Shown here: piece after piece, positions 26,259 through 36,117 of the stretch
Layout: each line of letters opens with the position of its first letter
Numbering within the stretch: the stretch's first letter is position 1
Source: an uncultured Neomegalonema sp.
GTDB taxonomy: Bacteria > Pseudomonadota > Alphaproteobacteria > Rhodobacterales > Rhodobacteraceae
Length of the DNA: 64,000 nucleotides
Direction of reading: 5' to 3'
Assembly: GCA_937995735.1 (NCBI GenBank)
Contig: CALKIZ010000073.1
Coordinates: 1 to 64,000 of the forward strand
The notes under the pieces: model-generated
The model's database searches: none
What the model was told of the DNA's origin: nothing
Seen by the model: the letters and a program-made list of their open reading frames with translations, nothing else
Translations under genes and position numbers: made by a program

Positions 26259-28060
26259 GAGGCGCTGGGGCGGCACTGATCGCCGCTGTTCTCGCTTTTT
26301 CACCAACCGCTTTCGCCGATGCCGTTCAAACCCGATACGGATTATCGGCTTTTGGTGATCTTAAGTATGATCGGGATTTCAAGCATTTCGATTATGTGAA
26401 TCCTGATGCGCCGAAGGGCGGCTCAATCCGCACGATTTCGATCTTGTCCGGGCAAACTTTCGATAGTCTGAACGGATATATCCTCAAGGGTGATCCGGCG
26501 GACGGGGTGACGGACCCTTACAATCTGATTTTCGACCGACTGATGGTTCCAGCCCATGACGAACCCGATGCGGTTTATCCACTCGTGGCGACCCATGCCG
26601 AATTTATCCCCGGCGGTGAGTGGATTATCTTTCACCTACATGAAAAGGCGGCCTTCACCGATGGTTCGCCGATTACAGCCGAGGACGTCGCGTTCTCGTT
26701 TGAGCTGTTAAAAGATAAGGGCCATCCTGCCTATCGGCTGTCACTGCGCGATATTGAAAAGGCTGAGGCTTTGTCGGCGGACCGGGTGAAATACACCTTC
26801 CGCGAAGACGCTCCAAAGCGCGATTTGCCGATGGTGGTGGCAACATTGCCCATCTTTTCCAAGGCATATTATTCGGAAAATGACTTCACCGAATCCAGTC
26901 TCGATATTCCCTTATCTTCGGGACCGTATAAAGTCGGGAAGATAGATCGGAACCTGTCGATTACCTATGAGCGGCGCGACGATTATTGGGGCAAAGACTT
27001 GCCCGTTAATATTGGCCGCTGGAACTTCGACACGATCACGTTTGAATATTTCCGCGACCAGGAAGCCGCCTTTGAAGCGCTGACCGCCGGTAAGGTCGAT
27101 TTGCGCGAAGAGTTTTCGTCAAAGTTTTGGGGCACGCGCTATGATTTTCCGGCTCTGAAAAACGGCGATGTCGTCAAAGACACCATCCCTGATGAGCGCC
27201 CCGCCGGAACGCAAGGATATTGGTTCAATACGCGGCGGGATAAATTTGCCGACCCGCGTGTGCGCGAAGCAATCGGGCTGGCTTTCGATTTTGAATGGTC
27301 AAACAAGACGCTGTTCTACGATCTGTATAATCGGACCGATAGTTTCTTTGAAAATGCGCCCTTCGAAGCAAAAGGCGAGCCGACCGAGGGCGAAGTCAAA
27401 CTGCTCGAACCCTTCCGCGAGAATGTGAATACCCGTATTTTTGGCGGCGCTTATATTCCGCCTAAAACCGACGGCACGGGGCGCAACAGGCGTAATCTGC
27501 GTAAAGCCATGAAGCTGCTCGATGATGCGGGTTGGAAATTGGTTGAAGGCAAGCGCGTTAAAGACGGCGAGCGCTTCGAGATTGAATTCCTCGACGATTC
27601 CAGCTCATTCGCGCGAATTACCGGCCCTTATATCGAAAACATCAAAAAGCTCGGCATTGATGCGAAAATGCGTGAGGTTGACCGCCCGCAATATCAGCGT
27701 CGCGTGGAGTCCTTTGATTTCGATATTGTAACGGCGCGCTTTAGCCTGTCGCTGACACCGGGGCCGGAGCTGTTTAACTTTTTCAGTAGCGAAGCGGCGG
27801 ATAGTGACGGCAGCTTCAATTTGGCCGGAATAAAAGACCCTATCGTCGATTCTCTGATCGAAACCGTGATTGCCGCCGATAACCGCGAAGACATGGAGAC
27901 GGCGCTGCGCGCGCTTGACCGGGTTTTGCGGGACGGTCGGTATTGGGTTCCGCAATGGTCAAAAGCATCACATACACTCGCATGGTGGGACCGCTTTGAG
28001 CGTCCGAAAACGAAACCGGCCTATGCGCGTGGCATTTTAGAAACTTGGTGGGCAAAGTAA
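26255..28060 (+). CDS. Peptide ABC transporter substrate-binding protein, YejA type (second copy)
   Basis: A 601-residue paralogue of the preceding gene. The ATG at 26255 has GGAGGT upstream and overlaps the previous stop by 4 bases. It has an ordinary Sec signal peptide (RGAGAALIAAVLAFSPTAFA) instead of the Tat-like one of the first copy. Shared segments include DFKHFDYVNPDAPKGG, YWGKDLPVNIG and the ending ARGILETWW. The two copies are clearly related but well diverged, so the duplication is old. Different export signals for two binding proteins of one transporter is worth noting. Confidence 0.92.
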   Translation: MRGAGAALIAAVLAFSPTAFADAVQTRYGLSAFGDLKYDRDFKHFDYVNPDAPKGGSIRTISILSGQTFDSLNGYILKGDPADGVTDPYNLIFDRLMVPAHDEPDAVYPLVATHAEFIPGGEWIIFHLHEKAAFTDGSPITAEDVAFSFELLKDKGHPAYRLSLRDIEKAEALSADRVKYTFREDAPKRDLPMVVATLPIFSKAYYSENDFTESSLDIPLSSGPYKVGKIDRNLSITYERRDDYWGKDLPVNIGRWNFDTITFEYFRDQEAAFEALTAGKVDLREEFSSKFWGTRYDFPALKNGDVVKDTIPDERPAGTQGYWFNTRRDKFADPRVREAIGLAFDFEWSNKTLFYDLYNRTDSFFENAPFEAKGEPTEGEVKLLEPFRENVNTRIFGGAYIPPKTDGTGRNRRNLRKAMKLLDDAGWKLVEGKRVKDGERFEIEFLDDSSSFARITGPYIENIKKLGIDAKMREVDRPQYQRRVESFDFDIVTARFSLSLTPGPELFNFFSSEAADSDGSFNLAGIKDPIVDSLIETVIAADNREDMETALRALDRVLRDGRYWVPQWSKASHTLAWWDRFERPKTKPAYARGILETWWAK

Positions 28061-28098
28061 TGGCACTTGATGCTCTGCCTTCTGCGAAGGGGCACTAG

Positions 28099-29337
28099 AT
28101 GGGCGCTTATATTCTTCGGCGCTTGTTGCTGATCATCCCGACACTTATCGGCATCATGGGCATCAGCTTTGCAGTGATACAATTCGCACCCGGTGGCCCC
28201 GTCGAACAACAAATTGCCGAGTTAAGCGGCCTTGGCAGCAATGCGACGGACCGTTTCACCGGTGGCGGGGCCGATACAAAGGCCACAGGCAGCAGCGGCG
28301 ATTCAAAATATCGCGGCGCGCAAGGGCTGGACCCTGAATTTATCGCAGAAATGGAAGCACAGTTCGGATTTGTCGAGCTGATCTGCGAACCCGGTTACGA
28401 GGGCAAACGCTCTCCCAATGTGGATGAATGCAAAGTCAAAATCGTTTGCGAGCCGGGCTATGAGGGCGAACCTGACCTATCCGCCGCAGAATGCAGCAAG
28501 GTCGCCGTACCGGTCTGGAAACGCTTCATCAATATGATGGGCGATTATCTGACCTTTGATTTTGGTGAGAGCTATTTCCGCTCTGTCAGCGTCATTGATC
28601 TTATCCTCGAAAAAATGCCTGTCTCGATCTCTCTCGGTTTGTGGACAACCTTGATCGCCTATTTGATTTCCATCCCGATGGGGGTTCGCAAAGCCGTTCG
28701 GGAAGGGTCTGCTTTCGATACGATTACCTCGGCCATTATCATCATAGGCTATGCAATTCCGGCGTTTTTATTCGCGGTGATGTTGCGTGTGCTGTTTGCC
28801 GGCGGGTCTTACTTCCAATGGTTCCCCTTGCGCGGGCTGCATTCCGAAGAATATAGCGGCATGACTTTCTGGGAAGGCGTTGTCAGTCTTGGTTGGTGGG
28901 GCGATTATCTGTGGCACCTTGTCTTACCCGTTTCCGCGATGGTCATTGGGGCATTCGCCACCCTCACATTGCTGACGAAAAACTCGTTCCTTGATGAGAT
29001 AAACAAGCAATACGTTTTGACGGCTCAGGCAAAAGGTCTGAACGAACGACAAGTGATGTTCGGGCACGTGTTCCGAAATGCGATGATGATCATTATCGCT
29101 GGATTTCCAGCGGTCTTTATCAGCGTGTTCTTTGCCGGGTCGCTGTTGATCGAAACGATCTTCAGCCTCGATGGGCTTGGCTTGCTTGGGTATAACGCGA
29201 TTATCGAACGGGATTATCCGGTCGTATTCGGGACACTGTTTATGTTCTCGCTCTTGGGGCTGGTTGTCGGAATTATCTCTGATCTGATGTATGTCTGGAT
29301 TGACCCCCGTATCGATTTTGAAAAGCGGGAGGCTTAG
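28099..29337 (+). CDS. yejB: Peptide ABC transporter permease, YejB type, with a Cys-rich insertion
   Basis: The inner-membrane permease of the Yej peptide transporter. It has 412 residues against about 364 for E. coli YejB. The N-terminus [19 protein letters not shown] and the C-terminal half with [29 protein letters not shown] (EAA-loop region) and [11 protein letters not shown] are standard. The extra length is one insertion at about 92-138, in the large periplasmic loop after helix 1. It contains two 21-residue units, each beginning CEPGYEG and ending EC, with Cys at 96, 111, 117 and 132. Paired disulfides are plausible. Confidence 0.93.
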   Translation: MGAYILRRLLLIIPTLIGIMGISFAVIQFAPGGPVEQQIAELSGLGSNATDRFTGGGADTKATGSSGDSKYRGAQGLDPEFIAEMEAQFGFVELICEPGYEGKRSPNVDECKVKIVCEPGYEGEPDLSAAECSKVAVPVWKRFINMMGDYLTFDFGESYFRSVSVIDLILEKMPVSISLGLWTTLIAYLISIPMGVRKAVREGSAFDTITSAIIIIGYAIPAFLFAVMLRVLFAGGSYFQWFPLRGLHSEEYSGMTFWEGVVSLGWWGDYLWHLVLPVSAMVIGAFATLTLLTKNSFLDEINKQYVLTAQAKGLNERQVMFGHVFRNAMMIIIAGFPAVFISVFFAGSLLIETIFSLDGLGLLGYNAIIERDYPVVFGTLFMFSLLGLVVGIISDLMYVWIDPRIDFEKREA

Positions 29338-29338
29338 G

Positions 29339-30367
29339 ATGTTTAAGCTCGATCCGCTTCAACAGCGCCGCCTCGAAAATTTCCGCGCCAACAAACGCGC
29401 CCGTTGGTCGTTTTGGGTTTTCACGGTTTTGTTTGTGCTGTCATTGCTTTCACCCCTTATCGCGAACGATAAGCCTTTGCTGATCAGCTATAAGGGCGAG
29501 TATTTCACGCCGATCAAAGATTTCTACCCCGAGACAACCTTCGGGGGCGATTTCGAAACCGAGGCGGACTACACCGACCCGTTCATCGAAGAACTGATCC
29601 AAGAAGAAGGCGGTTGGACGATTTGGCCGCTGATCCCCTATTCCTACGACACTATCGTCTACGAGGCACAGCCCTCGCCGTCTCCGCCCGGTGCGCGAAA
29701 TTGGCTTGGCACGGACGATCAAGCGCGCGATGTGACCGCACGGTTGCTTTACGGATTCAGAGTCTCAGTCCTGTTCGGTCTGGCCCTCACGTTGATTACC
29801 AGTGTTATCGGCATCGCAGCGGGGGCCATTCAGGGATATTTCGGCGGCTGGACAGATCTGATTTTTCAGCGGGTGATTGAGATATGGACCTCGATTCCGG
29901 TGCTTTTCATTATCATCATTATCGCGGCAATCATTGAGCCGAGCTTTTGGGTTTTGCTGGGGATTTTGGCGTTCTTTTCATGGCCAGCGCTCGTGGGCGT
30001 GGTGCGCGCGGAATTCCTGCGCGCCCGCAATTTCGAATATGTTCAGGCCGCGCGTGCGCTGGGGGTATCGAACGGAAAAATTATGTTCAAGCATCTGCTG
30101 CCCAACGCCATGGTCGCCACGTTGACGATGCTGCCTTTTGTGCTGACCGGTGCGATCAGCTCGCTGGCCGCGCTCGATTTTCTCGGCTTTGGCCTGCCCC
30201 CCGGCTCGCCATCATTGGGCGAATTGGCTTTGCAGGGACAAAATAATTTACAAGCACCGTGGCTGGGCTTTACAGCATTTGTCGTGCTGGCAGTCATGCT
30301 GTCGCTGCTTGTGTTTATCTTTGAAGGCGTGCGCGACGCCTTTGATCCGCGGAAGACATTCAAATGA
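29339..30367 (+). CDS. yejE: Peptide ABC transporter permease, YejE type
   Basis: The second permease, 342 residues, with six helices. The ATG at 29339 lies 1 base after the yejB stop and has GGGAGG upstream. The N-terminus (LDPLQQRRLENFRANKRARW) and the region RNWLGTDDQARDVTARLLYGFRVS, abbreviated here by its key GTDDQARDV motif, are the OppC/YejE signature. The EAA loop reads ARALGVSNGKIMFKHLLPNA. The stop overlaps yejF by 4 bases. Confidence 0.94.
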   Translation: MFKLDPLQQRRLENFRANKRARWSFWVFTVLFVLSLLSPLIANDKPLLISYKGEYFTPIKDFYPETTFGGDFETEADYTDPFIEELIQEEGGWTIWPLIPYSYDTIVYEAQPSPSPPGARNWLGTDDQARDVTARLLYGFRVSVLFGLALTLITSVIGIAAGAIQGYFGGWTDLIFQRVIEIWTSIPVLFIIIIIAAIIEPSFWVLLGILAFFSWPALVGVVRAEFLRARNFEYVQAARALGVSNGKIMFKHLLPNAMVATLTMLPFVLTGAISSLAALDFLGFGLPPGSPSLGELALQGQNNLQAPWLGFTAFVVLAVMLSLLVFIFEGVRDAFDPRKTFK

Positions 30368-32010
30368 CCGAAGCGGCACAATCAGGCGTCCCAATCCTCG
30401 ACATCAACAATCTAAAGGTTGGGTTCTGGAGCAAATCCGAATTGAACCCCGCCGTTAAAGGCGTGAGCATCCACGTCAATGAGGGCGAGACTGTCGCGCT
30501 GGTCGGCGAGTCCGGGTCCGGCAAATCCGTTACCGCGCTATCGGTACTGCAATTATTGGCACAATCCGCTGATATGAGCGGGTCAATAAAGTATCGCGGG
30601 GATGAGCTGGTCAACGCCCCGAAAAAGAAAATGCTCCATGTGCGGGGCAATGAAATCTCGATGATTTTTCAGGAACCAATGACGGCCCTGAACCCGCTGC
30701 ACACCATCGAGCGACAAATTGCTGAAAGCCTGAAACTTCATGCAGGCGTGACCGGCAAAGCAGCACGCGAACGTGTGTTAAAACTGATGCATCAAGTGGG
30801 CATCCGAGATCCTGAAACCCGCCTCGGGGCTTATCCGCACCAGTTATCAGGCGGACAGCGCCAGCGCGTCATGATCGCTATGGCCTTGGCTAACGGGCCG
30901 GAACTGCTGATCGCTGACGAGCCGACGACTGCGCTTGATGTGACCGTGCAGGCTCAGATTCTCGAATTGCTGGCTGATCTCAAGCGCGACATGGGCATGG
31001 GGATGCTGTTCATCACCCATGATCTTTCTATCGTTCGTAAAATTGCCGACCGCGTTTACGTCATGAAAGACGGTGAGGTTGTTGAACACGGCCCGACCTG
31101 GAAATTATTCGCTGCACCTGAGCATGACTATACGCGAATGCTGTTAAGTGCGGAACCGACCGGATTACCGCAACCTATTCCCGACCCGAACAGCGCACCA
31201 GTTATCGAGGGCGAGAACGTCAAGGTTTGGTTCCCGATCAAGCAAGGCTTTTTCCGGCGCACCGTTGGTCATGTAAAAGCCGTGCAGGATATATCCTGCC
31301 AAGTGCGCGCCGGGGAGACACTCGGCGTAGTTGGCGAGTCTGGCTCCGGCAAAACCACATTGGGGCTGGCCTTAGTACGCCTAATCAGTTCGCAAGGGCG
31401 GATTGCTTTTCTTGGGCGTGATATTCAAAAACTGAACCAGCGCAAATTGCGCCCTTTGCGGCGCGATATGCAGGTCGTTTTTCAAGATCCTTATGGCTCG
31501 CTGTCTCCGCGCATGTCAGTTGCTCAAATCATTGCCGAAGGTCTACAAGTTCATGGCATTGATGGCGAAACCGGGGATCGCCGAAAGGTCATTGGCGATA
31601 CGCTGATCGAGGTCGGTCTTGAGCCTGATATGATGGATCGCTATCCACATGAATTTTCAGGAGGTCAGCGTCAGCGTATCTCGATTGCCCGCGCCATGGC
31701 TCTAAAACCGAAGCTGGTCGTTTTAGACGAACCAACCTCAGCATTGGATATGTCGGTTCAATCTCAGATTGTCGATCTGTTGCGCGACTTGCAGGTACGT
31801 TACAAACTCGCATACGTCTTCATCAGTCACGATTTGAAGGTGGTCCGCGCGCTGTCGCACCGGGTTATCGTCATGCGAAACGGTATGGTGGTGGAGGAAG
31901 GTATCGGCGAAGCGGTATTTGAAAACCCACAAACCGACTACGCCAGAGCGCTCATGGCAGCCGCCTTCCGCATTGAAGCCGCAGAAGGCGAAGGCGTCGT
32001 TTCGGTGTAG
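30364..32010 (+). CDS. yejF: Peptide ABC transporter ATP-binding protein, YejF type (two ATPase domains)
   Basis: A 548-residue protein fusing two ABC ATPase domains that energise YejBE. Each half has Walker A GESGSGK(S/T), a signature (LSGGQRQR and FSGGQRQR) and Walker B ending in DEPTTALD or DEPTSALD, so both nucleotide sites look functional. Domain one covers about 8-265 and domain two about 280-540. The ATG overlaps the yejE stop. It ends the yejA-yejA-yejB-yejE-yejF operon and is convergent with the prepilin peptidase gene. Confidence 0.95.
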   Translation: MTEAAQSGVPILDINNLKVGFWSKSELNPAVKGVSIHVNEGETVALVGESGSGKSVTALSVLQLLAQSADMSGSIKYRGDELVNAPKKKMLHVRGNEISMIFQEPMTALNPLHTIERQIAESLKLHAGVTGKAARERVLKLMHQVGIRDPETRLGAYPHQLSGGQRQRVMIAMALANGPELLIADEPTTALDVTVQAQILELLADLKRDMGMGMLFITHDLSIVRKIADRVYVMKDGEVVEHGPTWKLFAAPEHDYTRMLLSAEPTGLPQPIPDPNSAPVIEGENVKVWFPIKQGFFRRTVGHVKAVQDISCQVRAGETLGVVGESGSGKTTLGLALVRLISSQGRIAFLGRDIQKLNQRKLRPLRRDMQVVFQDPYGSLSPRMSVAQIIAEGLQVHGIDGETGDRRKVIGDTLIEVGLEPDMMDRYPHEFSGGQRQRISIARAMALKPKLVVLDEPTSALDMSVQSQIVDLLRDLQVRYKLAYVFISHDLKVVRALSHRVIVMRNGMVVEEGIGEAVFENPQTDYARALMAAAFRIEAAEGEGVVSV

Positions 32011-32036
32011 GATATCAGCTTTTGAACAAGCGTGAA

Positions 32037-32549
32037 TCAGCCGATGAGCGCTAAAAACAACGTACTTTGTGGGAACACGAATAAAGAACCAGCCGCAATG
32101 GCCACACCATAGGGGAGCTTCGGATCTTTTGTTGCTGCGATTTTTGCCAAAAACGGGATGTTGATTGAAACACGGGGAAACCATCTCAACAAAAGCCGTG
32201 TAACCAAGAACCCAATCGCCATAAGACCGCCGAAAAGCGATACGAAGATCAGCGCATGACCATATACAGGCCAACCGAGCCAAAGTGCGGCGGCTGATAA
32301 CAGCTTAGCGTCACCGCCACCCGCGTATCCAAGATGCCATAGAAGCATCCCGAGAACCAGCATTCCGATACCCGTCACAACGTGATTCAGCAACACATCG
32401 AAACCAAGCCCCGACACAGCGAAAGCTGCAATAAAAGCGGGGATCAATACCAGCGACACGATATTCGGAATAATAAATTTCCAGGCATCTGTGACTGCTG
32501 CGGCCAGCATACAAAGTGGAAATATATAAAGTGGAAGCGAGATGAGCAT
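32037..32549 (-). CDS. cpaA: Prepilin peptidase, CpaA/TadV type
   Basis: An A24-family aspartic protease that removes the leader from Flp-type pilins at the inner membrane. It has 170 residues and about five to six helices. The catalytic aspartates are D21 in AAAVTDAWKFIIPN and the Asp of the GGGD motif (YAGGGDAKLL). It lacks the N-terminal methyltransferase domain of PilD, as TadV proteins do. It is next to the flp pilin gene, its presumed substrate. Confidence 0.93.
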   Translation of the reverse strand: MLISLPLYIFPLCMLAAAVTDAWKFIIPNIVSLVLIPAFIAAFAVSGLGFDVLLNHVVTGIGMLVLGMLLWHLGYAGGGDAKLLSAAALWLGWPVYGHALIFVSLFGGLMAIGFLVTRLLLRWFPRVSINIPFLAKIAATKDPKLPYGVAIAAGSLFVFPQSTLFLALIG

Positions 32550-32704
32550 TCTTGCGTCTCCGCCGTTCTAAATTCTATGACGCTTTCAGAGTAGATGGAA
32601 ACTGATTACCGATCCGAAAACGAGGGAACAAAAAGATTCAAATATGCTTTCATGATCTACGAATCTGAAAACACATCAGATTGTTTTTTTAAGTCCATAT
32701 GCGG

Positions 32705-32772
32705 ACGGGCCGCAACCTGAGTTGCGGCCCGTTCGAGGGAAATTAAACGGGGCTACGCAAAAGCGTAACCCC
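32705..32772 (-). terminator. Tandem hairpins after the flp pilin gene
   Basis: Read on the minus strand after the flp stop, the first hairpin is GGGGTTACGC / GCGTAGCCCC (32772-32749, one mismatch, loop TTTT) followed by GTTTAATTT. The second is a perfect 12-bp stem, ACGGGCCGCAAC with GTTGCGGCCCGT (32705-32732, 4-base loop). The first is a good terminator. The second may protect the 3' end of an abundant pilin mRNA or stop readthrough from the other side. Confidence 0.65.
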
Positions 32773-32790
32773 GCCCAAAATCAGGTATTA

Positions 32791-32976
32791 TTAAGGTGCG
32801 AGGTTGTTTGCGTCCTCAAGTTGGCTACCGATCTCTGAGTAGGTAGTGGTGAGGTTTTCACGAACCGTGCCGATTGTGCCGATGATTGCAACACTAAGCA
32901 GTGCAGCGATCAGGCCGTATTCAATAGCCGTTGCACCGGACTCGTCTTTTGCGAAAGCTTGAAAGAAGTTGCGCAT
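32791..32976 (-). CDS. flp: Flp/Fap-type pilin
   Basis: A 61-residue pilin subunit starting at 32976 (MRNFFQAFAKDESG), with GGAGAGAG upstream. The leader is cleaved after Gly14, giving mature ATAIEYGLIAALLSVAIIGT; the E-Y pair at mature positions 4-5 is the Flp hallmark. The hydrophobic helix is followed by a short polar tail. The prepilin peptidase gene lies downstream, but the rest of a tad locus (ATPase, secretin) is not in this window. Confidence 0.95.
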   Translation of the reverse strand: MRNFFQAFAKDESGATAIEYGLIAALLSVAIIGTIGTVRENLTTTYSEIGSQLEDANNLAP

Positions 32977-33128
32977 AGTCTCTCTCCGTTTGTTTAAACT
33001 CTTAGCTGTCCCGCTAAGATTTGGAGAGATTACCCGCCACTCTTTAACAAATTGATAGATTACATGATTAATAAATAGTTTTTTCGATAAATAGAAAACC
33101 ATTACTTAGCATATTATTATTGTTAACT

Positions 33129-35264
33129 TCATTTACCAAGAACTCTTGACGAAAACGTAATGCGGGTGACCGTCCCCTCGGATTTGCGTGACAAGATTTC
33201 AAAAGTCCCACTATTTGCTTCGATAAACCCTTTAGCGAGCGGCAACCCCATACCAGCTCCTCCGAACTTTCGGCTGCTGCCTTTCCCTTGAGAATATGGC
33301 TGTAAGGCGCGGTCAACTTCTTCTTCTGTCATTCCCTCACCATTATCACTGACATCAATCCTAAGCTCCCCCGTAGTTTGGATTGATGCAGAGACACGAA
33401 CCATATCGGTTGTGAATTTTACAGCATTGCCGATGAGGTTGGTCAGCGCTTGACGTAAAGTATGAGCATCAGCGGTAACTGTAGGAAGTAACTCCTCAAG
33501 GGAAACGCTAAGCGTCACACCGCGTGCCCGGGCAGCGCTATCTAGGTCGCGCGCCACACGGCGGATAAGATTTCCCACATTCACCGGCGCCAGATCAAGA
33601 GAAAGCGCGCCTGCTTCAATCCGACGAAGATCGAGCATATCCTGAACAAGCCGCGCCATATATTGCCCGCTGTCATGGATGTCTTTTAAATATTCGCGGT
33701 ATGCCTCCGAGTGGATTGCACCGGGGTCATCCATCATAATCTGCGTAAACCCGATGATCGCATTCAAGGGTGTGCGTAGTTCGTGGCTTGCTCTGGCAAT
33801 GGCTTCAGAGCGGGCAGTGCCTTTACTGCGATCCCCATTCTTTAATTCCACAAAGGCGAGTGTCCGTGTTGTCTGCCCGCTATCTACAGCAAGAGGACTG
33901 ATTGCGATACGCAAAGAAGAAATCCGGTCTTCATTTTCGACGGACCGTTCCATCAAGAACGGTTTTGCATTCTCAGCAGGATTGGCTAACGCGCCGCGAA
34001 AAGCTCGCACGGATGTCTCATCAAAACCTGCATCAAAAGCTCGCCCAATCAGCACCGCCTCTTCCGCACCCAGTGACATTGCGCCGGCAGAGTTCACCGA
34101 CTCGACAACGCCATCCTTGCGTAGCGTGACAATGCCAACCCCGAGAACATCTAATAGACGATCTCTTTGATCAACAAGCCGCGCCGTAAGTGTTGCGGGG
34201 GTGACCTGACCTGTTGCATTGCTTAATGTAGCAAGCCAAGCCGCCGCTCCGCGCCAGTCGCCCCGGCGAACCTCCATTCGAATGTTGTGTCCTGTGCCAC
34301 CTTGTTCGCTAGAAACAACAAGGTGTAAATCAGCACGGTCAGACTGACCGTCGCGGATAGCTGTCAAAGCGTCAGCAATATCTTTACGCTGTTCCGGGAA
34401 CAATACGCCGATACCCTCTTGATGACGCTCATCCGATAGGGCCAATAAATTTTTCGCAAACTCGTTGACATAAAGCAGCTTAAGCGCGTCGTCGAAAACG
34501 ATAGCACCGGTGCTCAGAGACGATAGAAAATTGGTTGCATCCGATACGGCTGGAGTTGCCCCCGCAACAACCGACTCAGTCCGATCGGCGATGTCTGTAA
34601 AAAAAACAATTGCCGCCAAACCCCCTGTCATCGGGTCGTGCATCCGTCGCATCGTCACCCGGTGGCGGCGAATGCCAACGCGAGTTTGTAAATCAACAGC
34701 TTGGCTATAAGAGCCGTTTACGAGCAAAGATCGCAACGCATCGCGCGTCGCCGACCTATCGTCATAGCGCTGGGTCAGGCTTTCTAATTCTGCGCCGAAG
34801 CTCTGTTCTGCCGCAGAGTTTTGCATCAGTAGACTACCATCTTCTGCAAATAATGATATCGCCGTTGGCGTGCGCTCAATGATTTCGCGCAGGCGATCTA
34901 CTTCAGCTTCGTCGCCAACAGGGGCACGGACGGCTTCGACACGCAGGCCGGGGCGACCATCTGAGAGCGTAACGTGCTGGGCACGGCAATCTACGCGGAT
35001 CGGTTTGCCTTCAGGGGCAAGAACCATCCTTGCACGCACCCGCCCCGATTTGCGGGTTAAAACCGCCCGAATAAGTTCTCCAAAATCATAAACCGCCTCG
35101 TCAAATGGAGCGAAATCGCGCTCTATGAGGTCGAGCAGACTACGTTCACCCCAAAAAATCAGCCCCGGTTCATTCGCCCAAACAATCCGGAGACGATCCG
35201 GATCCCATATCCAGATAGCAGCAGAGTCCGTCGTTACGACCGATGTCTGGTCTGAGTTGTTCAT
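33129..35264 (-). CDS. PAS-domain sensor histidine kinase
   Basis: A 711-residue soluble kinase with no membrane helices. The start is placed at ATG 35264 (MNNSDQTSVVTTDSAAIW); a TTG 51 bases upstream is the only longer alternative. Several PAS-like regions span about 10-470 (IVWANEPGLIFWG, PTAISLFAEDGSLLMQN, GAIVFDDALKLLYVNE, GIVTLRKDGVVESVNSAGA). The HisKA motif is ASHELRTPLNAIIGF with its phospho-accepting His, then the ATPase domain with NLIGNAVKFT (N box), DNGEGM and GGAGMGLPL. No response regulator is adjacent, so it is an orphan. PAS-rich cytosolic kinases of this shape occur in cell-cycle phosphorelays (PleC/DivL type) of Alphaproteobacteria, but no assignment is possible here. Confidence 0.92.
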   Translation of the reverse strand: MNNSDQTSVVTTDSAAIWIWDPDRLRIVWANEPGLIFWGERSLLDLIERDFAPFDEAVYDFGELIRAVLTRKSGRVRARMVLAPEGKPIRVDCRAQHVTLSDGRPGLRVEAVRAPVGDEAEVDRLREIIERTPTAISLFAEDGSLLMQNSAAEQSFGAELESLTQRYDDRSATRDALRSLLVNGSYSQAVDLQTRVGIRRHRVTMRRMHDPMTGGLAAIVFFTDIADRTESVVAGATPAVSDATNFLSSLSTGAIVFDDALKLLYVNEFAKNLLALSDERHQEGIGVLFPEQRKDIADALTAIRDGQSDRADLHLVVSSEQGGTGHNIRMEVRRGDWRGAAAWLATLSNATGQVTPATLTARLVDQRDRLLDVLGVGIVTLRKDGVVESVNSAGAMSLGAEEAVLIGRAFDAGFDETSVRAFRGALANPAENAKPFLMERSVENEDRISSLRIAISPLAVDSGQTTRTLAFVELKNGDRSKGTARSEAIARASHELRTPLNAIIGFTQIMMDDPGAIHSEAYREYLKDIHDSGQYMARLVQDMLDLRRIEAGALSLDLAPVNVGNLIRRVARDLDSAARARGVTLSVSLEELLPTVTADAHTLRQALTNLIGNAVKFTTDMVRVSASIQTTGELRIDVSDNGEGMTEEEVDRALQPYSQGKGSSRKFGGAGMGLPLAKGFIEANSGTFEILSRKSEGTVTRITFSSRVLGK

Positions 35265-35521
35265 ACACGCACGCCCCAAAATGGGAATTCCCCGGCAAGC
35301 CGACGTATTTCTCAACGAGATAACGTACCAAAATCACTCAATACCGATGTTATCTCTCGATTATACGCACAGTAGTCAGAGGCATTGCATCATCCGCGCC
35401 AATGCAAAACATGCTTGTAAATCAGTGCCCCCGCCTACTCATCCGTTAATGAGCAAAATTATCAATGCAGACGCAACAAAAATATCAACAAAACAATCAA
35501 AAGGCGATCTGTTTCGCCGCC

Positions 35522-35725
35522 TTAGCTTTTGCGTGACTTCTTACCTTGCTTACGCGCCAATACAGCAGCGTTGCGCAGTTCATCGGCGATCTCTTCAGCT
35601 TCTTCGGGATTAAAATCCATGGGAACTTCGAATTGTTCGGTTTTTACAAAAATGCGAACCCCGCCCGTAGTGGTAGGCCCGATTTGAAGATCGGCAGTCA
35701 TATCGCTTTCACTGTTAATACCCAT
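35522..35725 (-). CDS. Small conserved protein, DUF6324-like
   Basis: A 67-residue protein beginning MGINSESDMTADLQIGPT at 35725. The pattern INSESD....LQIGPT..G.VRI, MDF.PEEAEEIA.E.R.AA and a basic tail matches, as far as I remember, the Rhodobacterales family DUF6324; that name should be confirmed. A longer in-frame start 66 bases upstream gives an atypical N-terminus and is rejected. The function is unknown. It is soluble and acidic in the middle, ending in KKSRKS. Confidence 0.72.
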   Translation of the reverse strand: MGINSESDMTADLQIGPTTTGGVRIFVKTEQFEVPMDFNPEEAEEIADELRNAAVLARKQGKKSRKS

Positions 35726-36117
35726 GATGCGTTTTCCATTTCTGAGCGGGGCATGGTCATACGCCCTGCACCACACAAAACGCAAGTCCAAGGCTATGGG
35801 TCAGCAGGTGAATTTCGCTCGCAATAGTCAATCGGGCATGAAATTGCGGTTTATTTGGAATCGTCATGCTCTTAAACATTCCTGCAGGTACCGTTCACAT
35901 AATGAAACAGCAGCGCACTTGACTTCGCAGGTGCAGCATGAACATATCCCGCCCAACAGGGCATTGCGCCCTGTGTTCGAGCATTTTGGCGGCGTAATCC
36001 GACGGAATGCACCCAAAATTGCCGGGCTTTTCATCCCGTATCAAAACGTAATGCGCTGATAAGCGCATTCTTGTTTTGTGCGCGTGAAAAGCTCAAACCT
36101 TTGAAAAGAGAATATCT
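35726..36117. other. Intergenic leader region upstream of the DEAD helicase
   Basis: About 390 bases without a credible gene. Two hairpins stand out: ACAGGGC/GCCCTGT at 35956-35974 and AATGCGC/GCGCATT at 36050-36069. The first ~300 bases must also contain the promoter of the DUF6324-like gene on the other strand. A plus-strand open frame across this region has no protein-like features. Confidence 0.45.
36050..36069 (+). promoter_or_regulatory. Terminator-like hairpin in the 5' leader of the DEAD helicase gene
   Basis: AATGCGC (36050-36056) pairs with GCGCATT (36063-36069) around TGATAA and is followed by CTTGTTTTG. It is 48 bases before the TTG start. Cold-shock DEAD helicases often have long regulated leaders, so this could be an attenuator; equally, it may simply be a terminator for something upstream. 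Confidence 0.4.

Noticed and set aside
35724-36059. 111-codon plus-strand open frame upstream of the DEAD helicase
   Set aside because: It overlaps the start region of the DUF6324-like gene, is His/Arg-rich without pattern, and ends inside a hairpin; it is more likely leader or intergenic DNA.
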